Assembly: GCA_021801025.1 (NCBI GenBank)
Contig: JAJYYK010000012.1
Location: forward strand, 17,017 to 81,016
Origin: Pseudomonadota bacterium
Lineage (GTDB): Bacteria > Pseudomonadota > Gammaproteobacteria > Burkholderiales > Sulfuriferulaceae
Direction: 5' to 3'
Length of the DNA: 64,000 bases
Part shown: one piece after another, positions 57,882 through 64,000 of the stretch
Layout: each line of letters opens with the position of its first letter
Position numbering within the stretch: position 1 is the first letter of the stretch
Program-made: the position numbers and the translations under genes
The notes under the pieces: model-generated
What the model saw: only the letters and a program-made list of their open reading frames with translations
Told to the model about the DNA's origin: nothing
The model's database searches: none

Positions 57882-58382
57882 ATGATACGTCATCCCATAG
57901 ATGTTGCCAGCCGTGTCAGTCCAGGATTGTCTGCACTTCTCGAAAGCAGAGTCAACGATCCGGATTGTGAGCAGCCCGTTACACTCGTAGCGGTACGCCA
58001 CTTTTTGGCGAATCTGTTGCCTGCCGAATTCAGGGAAGCGGAGCAGATACACCGCTTCGATGTCAGTGAATCGCTTCTCGACGAACTGGATTCCCTCATC
58101 GAAGAATTTGGAAGATCCGCGCTGGCCGTTGATTTTATACAGATCAATGTCAGCGAACAGATGTCTCGTGTGATTGAGGCAGTGGTGAATGATGAAAACC
58201 GGGAAAACCCGCCCACCCTTGCTGCTGTCAAGGACGCAATCGATGCAGGCCTGGGTGCCCGGCTGGTGGGTGAAGGCGTGCTGGATGAGGACGAGGACGA
58301 TACGCTGGTGTCGGAGATAGAAACGCTGATCGAACATTTTGGTACAGATACTCTGGCCGAGGGGCTTTTGCGCTACGAGTAG
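57882..58382 (+). CDS. Unknown protein made of two tandem repeat units
   Basis: A 166-residue acidic, soluble protein that I do not recognise. It consists of two similar units of about 72 residues, at roughly residues 14-87 and 91-163. Shared features are a start SxxLSxLLE/SxxMSRVIE, a VNDxxxE/P-PVTLVAVR or PPTLAAVK helix, then DELDSLIEEFG or VSEIETLIEHFG and a closing (A)LAxDFI or TLAEGLL. A stretch EDEDD divides the second unit. A Shine-Dalgarno AGGAT precedes the ATG at 57882. No homology is recognised. Confidence 0.6.
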   Translation: MIRHPIDVASRVSPGLSALLESRVNDPDCEQPVTLVAVRHFLANLLPAEFREAEQIHRFDVSESLLDELDSLIEEFGRSALAVDFIQINVSEQMSRVIEAVVNDENRENPPTLAAVKDAIDAGLGARLVGEGVLDEDEDDTLVSEIETLIEHFGTDTLAEGLLRYE

Positions 58383-58457
58383 TAAACTGGCCCCTTGTGG
58401 GCTGCTTCGATGTCCCCAGTAGCAATTTGGTTTTTCTGGGGTGCGCGGGATGGCGTA

Positions 58458-59378
58458 TTAATCCTCAATGGCTGCGGTTTGGTTTTTGTGCAGGTGGTCG
58501 CGTAAAAATTGGATGAATGCTTTAAGCGGCGCTGAGAGATGTTGGCGGCTAGCATAATACAAATACCAGCTGTCATAGGTCGGTGACCAATCAGTTAACA
58601 TGGGAATCAGTCGGCCTTGCGCGATGTCCTGAGTCATATAAGCTTCTGCCATATAACCGATCCCGATCCCGTCGCACGTTGCTTTGACCATTAAATCGAC
58701 ATTGTTGACGATTAATGGACCACTGACGCCGATCTCGATTTTTTTCTTGTTTTTTTCAAAGCTCCAAGTCAGTAATTGTTGGTTGCCACCCCTGAATCGA
58801 ATACAGGCGTGATGTTGTAAGTCTTGCGGCGTTTTAGGCATGGGGTGTTTTGAAAGATATTCTGGAGCGGCCACAGCAATCAGGCGTGAAGGTGGACTGG
58901 CCTTGACGATCACCATGTCTTGCGCAATCAGCCTGCCGTACCGGATGCCAGCATCGAATCGCCCTTTTACCAGATCGATGTTGGTGTTGTCGACATCAAT
59001 GTCCAGGTTGATGGCGGGATATGCCGCGAGAAATCCCTTTAACATGGGGGCGAGAATCATTTGTGCCGGGATGGACGAAACACTCAGGCGCAGGGATCCC
59101 ATGGGGGCATCGCGAAAATCATTGATTGATTCCACCGCAGCATGCATCTCCGCAAAAGCAGGGCGAATTCGCGTCAGCAGGTGTTCTCCCGCTTCGGTGA
59201 GCGATACGCTGCGCGTGGTGCGCTGGAGTAAACGTACGCCAAGCCGTTCTTCCAGTGTACGGATGGTCTGGCTGAGGGTTGAAGGGGCCAGTCCAAGATA
59301 GGTCGCCGCACGAGAAAAGTTGCCCTGTTCGGCCACTTCGATAAATGCCCGCAATTCAGAAAATTCGGATCCACGCAT
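58458..59378 (-). CDS. LysR family transcriptional regulator
   Basis: A 306-residue LysR-type regulator with the N-terminal winged helix-turn-helix (ELRAFIEVAEQGNFSRAATYLGLAPSTLSQ, split over residues 8-37) and a co-inducer-binding domain (DAPMGSLRLSVSS..., DNTNIDLVKGRFDAGIRYG). It is divergent from emrA over 310 bp that contains a palindrome with T-N11-A geometry, so it probably controls the efflux operon and itself. The effector is unknown. Confidence 0.92.
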   Translation of the reverse strand: MRGSEFSELRAFIEVAEQGNFSRAATYLGLAPSTLSQTIRTLEERLGVRLLQRTTRSVSLTEAGEHLLTRIRPAFAEMHAAVESINDFRDAPMGSLRLSVSSIPAQMILAPMLKGFLAAYPAINLDIDVDNTNIDLVKGRFDAGIRYGRLIAQDMVIVKASPPSRLIAVAAPEYLSKHPMPKTPQDLQHHACIRFRGGNQQLLTWSFEKNKKKIEIGVSGPLIVNNVDLMVKATCDGIGIGYMAEAYMTQDIAQGRLIPMLTDWSPTYDSWYLYYASRQHLSAPLKAFIQFLRDHLHKNQTAAIED

Positions 59379-59688
59379 TGTTCAGGTCCTTTCGATCGTG
59401 ATGCGATCAATTTGGCTTTAAGTAATTTGTATTTTATATGGGTAAATGCCACGCTGACGAATTGTAGGCCATGCTTTAGCATGACGCAGTTGAATTAAAT
59501 GTGCGGGCGTCGGGTTGTGTCAATGGCCATTAATTTTGGCCCAGTTTTGGCCAATAAAATTGACCCACCCCAATTTGCTTATTATTCGTTTTAAACGAAT
59601 AATGTATACGAATTACCGGGTATTATCATCGCAATCCATGTGATCTACAATTGGGTTATCGAAATAAAACAGGTTGCGGAAGCCATTA
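59379..59688. other. 310-bp divergent regulatory region lysR-emrA
   Basis: This holds the perfect palindrome 59581-59603 and, 30-60 bp further left, several GGCC-centred repeats (59525-59555, around TTGGCC and GGCCAA copies) in an AT-rich tract. No gene is seen. It must contain both divergent promoters; no -35/-10 pair stands out clearly. Confidence 0.6.
59581..59603. promoter_or_regulatory. Perfect palindrome, probable LysR-type operator
   Basis: Two 11-bp arms (59581-59591 and 59593-59603) flank one central T. The inner TCG...CGA (59586-59598) has the T-N11-A geometry of LysR boxes. It is 86 bp upstream of the emrA start and about 200 bp from the lysR start, consistent with an activator site for the efflux operon. 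Confidence 0.6.
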
Positions 59689-60726
59689 ATGAATCATCTT
59701 GTCCAAAATAAGAATGCCCTCCGCCGATATTTGTTTGTGGGCGGGGCGATTCTGTTTGTATTGATTGCCGCCGTTTTTTATTTTACCGGCGGGCGGATTG
59801 TTTCCACGGATGATGCGTATGTGCAGGCAGCCCGTGTTGACATCAGCGCCAATATCGCCGGGCGCGTGACGAAGATTTTTGTGAAGGACAACCAGCCGGT
59901 GCATCAGGGCGACCGGCTTTTTCAACTGGATGACCGCGATTACCTCATTGCGCTGGCCGATGCAAACGCCAGGTTGGCAAATGCCCGGTTGCAGGTCGCC
60001 GCGATGAGAGCAACCTGGCTGCAACGCCAGGCCGATGTGCTGGCCGCAGCCGCGACAGTGCATTATCAAAGTCGCGAATTTGAGCGCCAGAAAATTTTGG
60101 CCGCCAAGGGCATTGCATCGCAGGCACAACTGGATCTGGCACAACATGCGCTGGCTGATGCGACGCAGAAATTAAGTGCGGCAAAACAGGAACAAAAAAA
60201 TGTAGGGGCCTTGCTGGATAATAATCTGACGGCCAATACAGGTGCCCATCCCACCATTCAGCAAGCGCAGGCAATGCTGGCGCGGGCTCAATTAAATTTA
60301 TCCTATACCGTGATTAAAGCGCCTATGGACGGCATCGTTTCCAGGGTGGATTTGTTGCAGGCCGGTGAATACATCCATGCGGCGGCACCCACTTTTGCCC
60401 TGATCTCCAACAGCAATGTCTGGGTTGAGGCCAATTTCAAGGAAACGGCGCTGGGCCACATGCACCCTGGCCAGCAAGCCACCATCGACATTGACGCCTA
60501 CCCGGACCGGCCATTTCATGGCCACGTGGAGAGTTTGAGTTCCGGCACCGGTTCAAGCTTTTCCCTGTTGCCACCCGAGAACGCCACGGGTAACTGGGTC
60601 AAGGTTGTGCAACGCTTGCCGGTGCGGATTCACCTGGACGACCTCGATCCCAAGCGGCCATTGCAGTCCGGGTTGAGCGCGGTAGTGGACGTTGACACAC
60701 AGCACAGTCGCTTGAAAGTGTTCTGA
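59689..60726 (+). CDS. emrA: EmrA-like periplasmic adaptor of an MFS efflux pump
   Basis: A 345-residue HlyD/EmrA membrane fusion protein: one N-terminal membrane helix (YLFVGGAILFVLIAAVFYF), the lipoyl half with STDDAYVQAARVDISANIAG and VKDNQPVHQGDRLFQLD, a coiled-coil hairpin (about residues 85-195), and the second lipoyl/beta-barrel part (IKAPMDGIVSRVDLL). It links the EmrB-like transporter to the outer membrane factor. The start at 59689 has GGAAG upstream. It is the first gene of a three-gene efflux operon. Confidence 0.92.
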   Translation: MNHLVQNKNALRRYLFVGGAILFVLIAAVFYFTGGRIVSTDDAYVQAARVDISANIAGRVTKIFVKDNQPVHQGDRLFQLDDRDYLIALADANARLANARLQVAAMRATWLQRQADVLAAAATVHYQSREFERQKILAAKGIASQAQLDLAQHALADATQKLSAAKQEQKNVGALLDNNLTANTGAHPTIQQAQAMLARAQLNLSYTVIKAPMDGIVSRVDLLQAGEYIHAAAPTFALISNSNVWVEANFKETALGHMHPGQQATIDIDAYPDRPFHGHVESLSSGTGSSFSLLPPENATGNWVKVVQRLPVRIHLDDLDPKRPLQSGLSAVVDVDTQHSRLKVF

Positions 60727-60728
60727 TC

Positions 60729-62333
60729 ATGGAAGAGAACCTTTCTTCGCACACGCCGCTTGAAGAGGTCATTGAAGAGGCCGGTGAGGGTGCTGCAGCC
60801 ACGCGTTTACCCCATTCGGACAGTGCCGGGACAACCTTAAACCGCCCGCTGATCACGCTGTTTATCATGGCCGCGACCATTATGCAGGCGCTGGATTCAA
60901 CCATTGCCAACGTGGCGCTGCCCCAAATGCAAGGCACGCTGTCGGCCACGCAAGACCAGATGGGTTGGGTGCTGACCTCCTACATCATTGCCGCTGCCAT
61001 CATGATTCCGTTGACCGGATGGTTAGCCGGGCGTTTCGGGCGCAAGAAAGTTTTTTTGATCTCCATCGTCGGGTTTACTCTGACATCGGCCCTGTGCGGC
61101 GTGTCCACCAGCCTGCCGGAAATTGTGTTGTTCCGTTTTTTGCAGGGCATCTCCGGGGCGGCGCTTGTGCCGCTGTCGCAAGCGGTACTTTTTGATATTA
61201 ACCCGCCGGAAAATCATGGCAGGGCGATGGCGGTCTGGGGTATCGGCGTTACACTGGGTCCCGTGCTCGGCCCGATGCTTGGTGGATGGCTGACTCAGGA
61301 TTACAGTTGGCGCTGGGTTTTTTTTATCAATGTGCCCATTGGTATCGTCGCTTTTCTGGGGTTGTCGGCGACAATGCCGGAAACGAAAAAAATGCTTGGC
61401 CGATTTGATTTTTTCGGCTTCGCCACCTTAAGCCTGTGCATTGGCGCCTTGCAATTGTTCCTTGATCGTGGCGAAATGAATGACTGGTTTCATTCTAATG
61501 AGATCATCATTGAGGCCTTTGTGGCGTGTGTCGCCCTGTATTATTTTCTGGTGCATTCGTTTACCAGTTCACGCCCGTTTTTAAGCCCCGCCTTGTTCAC
61601 GGACCGGAATTTTGTGATGGCGAACATCTTTATTTTTCTGATCGGTGTGGTTTTGTTTGCGACTTTGGCACTGATCCCGCCCATGCTGCAGAATCAAATG
61701 AATTATCCGGTTATTTTCAGCGGGTTGGTGACCGCGCCGCGTGGTTTGGGCACCATGTTCGGCATGGTCGTGGTGGGCAGGTTGATCGGCAAGATTGATG
61801 CGCGGGTTATTATGGCCACAGGCCTGGCGCTCACCGGGTTTTCTTTGTGGCAAATGACGAATTTTGATTTGTTGATGGGCGCGAGCCCCATTGTGGTGTC
61901 TGGTCTGATTCAGGGATTTGGCGTTGGTTTGGTCTATGTACCACTTTCCACAGTGGCCTTCGGCACCTTGCCTGCAGCGCTGCGCAATGAGGGCACCGCT
62001 TTTTTCAACTTGCAGCGTAATCTGGGCAGCGCCATCGGCATTTCTGTGGTGGAAACACTGCTGACGCGGAACACCCAAATGATGCATGCCTCGCTGGCAG
62101 AGCATATCACGCCCTACAACTTGAACAGTCTGGCCGTTCTGTCCAGCCATACGGATCCTGGCACCCCTTCAGGCATCGCTGCTTTGAACCATATGCTGAC
62201 CAATCAGGCGACGATGGTTGCGTATCTGGATGACTACAAGTTGATGATGGTGCTGACTCTGGCCGTGATCCCGCTGCTGATCGTGTTGCGGCCTCCCGTT
62301 CAGGCGCAAAAAGAAATGGCGGTGATGGAATGA
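60729..62333 (+). CDS. emrB: EmrB/QacA-type MFS drug transporter (DHA2)
   Basis: A 534-residue MFS transporter with 14 predicted membrane helices. The DHA2 motif A (GWLAGRFGRKKVFLIS) and motif C-type helix (GIGVTLGPVLGPMLGGW) are present, along with LDSTIANVALPQMQG in the first helix. It begins 2 bp after emrA and ends with an ATGA overlap to the outer membrane factor gene, so all three proteins form one proton-driven efflux pump. Substrates are unknown. Confidence 0.94.
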   Translation: MEENLSSHTPLEEVIEEAGEGAAATRLPHSDSAGTTLNRPLITLFIMAATIMQALDSTIANVALPQMQGTLSATQDQMGWVLTSYIIAAAIMIPLTGWLAGRFGRKKVFLISIVGFTLTSALCGVSTSLPEIVLFRFLQGISGAALVPLSQAVLFDINPPENHGRAMAVWGIGVTLGPVLGPMLGGWLTQDYSWRWVFFINVPIGIVAFLGLSATMPETKKMLGRFDFFGFATLSLCIGALQLFLDRGEMNDWFHSNEIIIEAFVACVALYYFLVHSFTSSRPFLSPALFTDRNFVMANIFIFLIGVVLFATLALIPPMLQNQMNYPVIFSGLVTAPRGLGTMFGMVVVGRLIGKIDARVIMATGLALTGFSLWQMTNFDLLMGASPIVVSGLIQGFGVGLVYVPLSTVAFGTLPAALRNEGTAFFNLQRNLGSAIGISVVETLLTRNTQMMHASLAEHITPYNLNSLAVLSSHTDPGTPSGIAALNHMLTNQATMVAYLDDYKLMMVLTLAVIPLLIVLRPPVQAQKEMAVME

Positions 62334-63757
62334 GCATGAAAAAATTGACCGGCGCTTTGGGCATGCTTGTGCTGCTCTCTGCCTGCAGCGTGGGGCCAGA
62401 TTTCAGGACACCAGCATCGCCCAGAGTGGATGCTTATACCTCAAAAAATGACGCGGTGCCTTTAGTAAAGCGTATTGAGCTGGGTAAACAAATTGAGACG
62501 GACTGGTGGGCGCTTTTCGCATCCAAAGCCTTGAATGGCGTTGTTCGGCAGGTGGTGAACAACAACAACGATCTGGTCTCCGCCAGAGAGACGCTTGCCC
62601 AGGCGGAAGAAGCCGTGAAAGCGGAAAGCGGCAGTCTGTTGCCGCAAGCGTCACTGGGTGCGATAGCGGGGCGGCAGAAATATGGCGCAGCCCTGTTTGG
62701 TCCCGCCAATTTCAGCATTCCGCCATTTACTTATTATGAGCTTGGCCCCTCCGTCAGCTGGACGCCTGATTTTTTTGGTGGCGAACACCGGGCGGTGGAG
62801 CGGCAGCAGGCTTTGGCCAATTATCAGGCCCATGAGGTGGATGCCATGTATGTCACGCTGACTGGCGATACGGTGGCGGCGGCTTTGGACATGGCTGCAG
62901 CCAATGCGGAAATAGCGGCTTTGGGGAAGGTCATCGCCGAAGACAAAACGATACGCCAGCTCGTGCAGTCCGCCTATGAGGCAGGTTCGGCCACCAAGAT
63001 GGATATTTTAAGCGCGCAAAGCCAGCTCAACAGCGATCAGGCCATGCTGCCATCCCTGAAACAGCGTTTAAGCGTCAGTCGCCATGCATTGTCCATTTTC
63101 GTTGGCAAGGCGCCCGCCAATTGGGTACCCCCCGATTTTCAGTTGAGCGATTTTACTTTGCCGCAAGCCTTGCCGGTCAGTTTGCCCTCTGAACTGGTGA
63201 AAAAACGGCCGGATATTCTGGCAGCGGAGGCCAACCTGCATGCGGCCAGTGCCGTGGTCGGCGTGGCCACGGCGAACTTGTACCCGCAATTGACGCTGTC
63301 GGCAAATATGATGCAGGAAGCCTTGACGCCAGCCGGGATATTCAGTTTGACGAACAACGCCTGGTCACTGGCTGCTGGCTTGTCAGCGCCAATTTTTAAC
63401 GGTGGTACGCTCTCGGCACAAAAGCGAGGGGCGGAACATGCCTATCAAGCGTCACTGGCGCAATACCGTCAAACCATTCTGGTCGCATTCCGCCAGGTGG
63501 CCGATACGTTGACGTCATTGGCGCATGATGATGAAGAAATCGTGACCATGACTAACGCGGTAAGCACAGCCAGCACTGTGCTGGATCTGTCGCGTGCGAG
63601 CTATCAGGCGGGCGCTATTGGGTTATTACAGACACAAGACGCGCAGCGTACCGAGGCAAGAGCGCAACTTGACATGATTCGGGCACGGCATCAACATGAT
63701 CTGGATTGCGTACGCCTGTTTGTGGCGTTGGGCGGTTCACCCATCAAGGCGCAATAA
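62330..63757 (+). CDS. NodT family efflux outer membrane lipoprotein
   Basis: A 475-residue outer membrane factor of the TolC/NodT group. A signal peptide with lipobox LSAC (lipidated C19) is followed by the two OEP repeats (SARETLAQAEEAVKAESGSLLPQASLGA, and AANLYPQLTLSANM), with the characteristic KKRPDILAAEANLHAA helix between. It forms the trimeric exit duct for the EmrAB-like pump. The gene is complete and is followed by an IS3-type element. Confidence 0.93.
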   Translation: MSMKKLTGALGMLVLLSACSVGPDFRTPASPRVDAYTSKNDAVPLVKRIELGKQIETDWWALFASKALNGVVRQVVNNNNDLVSARETLAQAEEAVKAESGSLLPQASLGAIAGRQKYGAALFGPANFSIPPFTYYELGPSVSWTPDFFGGEHRAVERQQALANYQAHEVDAMYVTLTGDTVAAALDMAAANAEIAALGKVIAEDKTIRQLVQSAYEAGSATKMDILSAQSQLNSDQAMLPSLKQRLSVSRHALSIFVGKAPANWVPPDFQLSDFTLPQALPVSLPSELVKKRPDILAAEANLHAASAVVGVATANLYPQLTLSANMMQEALTPAGIFSLTNNAWSLAAGLSAPIFNGGTLSAQKRGAEHAYQASLAQYRQTILVAFRQVADTLTSLAHDDEEIVTMTNAVSTASTVLDLSRASYQAGAIGLLQTQDAQRTEARAQLDMIRARHQHDLDCVRLFVALGGSPIKAQ

Positions 63758-63807
63758 ATACTTTGTTCGGCGTTAAACATTTTTAACCCGGATTTTGCAT
63801 AAATTCG

Positions 63808-63872
63808 CATGGTAATCCCCCCTGCAAAATCGGGGTGGATTTACCATGGTAATCCCCCCAGCAAAAAGCTGG
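63808..63872 (+). repeat. 15-bp direct repeat and hairpin upstream of the IS3-type orfA
   Basis: CATGGTAATCCCCCC occurs twice, at 63808-63822 and 63845-63859. A hairpin (CCAGC, loop AAAAA, GCTGG) spans 63858-63872. These probably mark or duplicate the left end of the insertion sequence; the exact IS border cannot be fixed without the right end, which is outside the window. Confidence 0.5.
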
Positions 63873-63911
63873 TGTTTGAAGTAGAATTTTCTCATATTGA
63901 GGGAGCTCTAC

Positions 63912-64000
63912 ATGAAGCAATCGAAATTTACGGATAGCCAGATCATTGAAGCGTTGAAACGGGTTGAAGGTGGTACGCCGGTACCCGAGATTTGCCGGGA
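63912..64000 (+). mobile_element. IS3 family transposase OrfA, 5' part
   Basis: The first 29 codons of a transposase running off the window edge: MKQSKFTDSQIIEALKRVEG, then GTPVPEICR, which matches the OrfA helix-turn-helix opening of IS3 elements of the IS51/IS407 type. GGGAG is seven bases before the ATG. OrfB and the right inverted repeat are not visible, so intactness cannot be judged. Confidence 0.85.

Overview
The window is a bacterial chromosome segment, most probably from a betaproteobacterium. The strongest marker is an elongation factor P with Arg at position 32 lying next to earP, its dedicated arginine rhamnosyltransferase. The Gram-negative envelope genes (lptFG, lpxK, kdsB, bamC, ompA, exbBD) and the gene orders dapA-bamC, kdsB-adk, hemA-prfA-prmC and dusB-fis-purH fit this. 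I cannot name a genus. Almost all of the window is densely packed housekeeping sequence; accessory material sits mainly at the two ends.

1-7.4 kb: a Wadjet-type anti-plasmid operon (jetA, only its 3' end in the window; jetB; jetC; jetD). A BrnT/BrnA toxin-antitoxin pair lies between jetA and jetB. A divergent ADP-ribosylglycohydrolase-like gene follows jetD by 38 bp on the same strand. A strong hairpin at 7433-7490 closes the block.

7.5-14.3 kb (minus strand): a run pepA-holC-unknown-valS-earP-efp. 14.4-23 kb (plus, with one RDD membrane protein on minus): lptFG for LPS export, dusB-fis, purH-purD, tsaC, hemF. 23-29.4 kb: a very large bifunctional penicillin-binding protein, then hemA-prfA-prmC. 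29.4-39.6 kb (minus): a BI-1 family membrane protein, then rlmD, adk, kdsB, a Trm112-like mini-gene, lpxK, a divergent Kdo-transferase-like gene, exbD, exbB, an MBL hydrolase, bamC and dapA.

39.7-47.9 kb (plus): scpAB, a 379-bp spacer with an orphan transposon-like hairpin, rluB, an unknown gene, a fluoride-type cluster (crcB, DUF190, a CbiM-like membrane protein) and hrpA. 48-51 kb (minus): ompA, a phosphomannomutase/phosphoglucomutase and a repeat protein. 51.1-58.4 kb (plus): rppH, a degenerate MBL-like gene, mrp/apbC, a 235-bp inverted-repeat element whose right end supplies the dcd Shine-Dalgarno, dcd, a structured U-tract leader, a PLP basic amino acid decarboxylase, an Old Yellow Enzyme and an unknown protein built of two repeats.

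58.4-64 kb: a LysR regulator divergent from an emrA-emrB-outer membrane factor tripartite efflux operon, with a perfect palindrome between them, then the left part of an IS3-family element that runs off the window edge.

The observations most worth following are the toxin-antitoxin pair embedded in the Wadjet operon with the attached ADP-ribosylglycohydrolase-like gene, and the inverted-repeat element at 53.4 kb.
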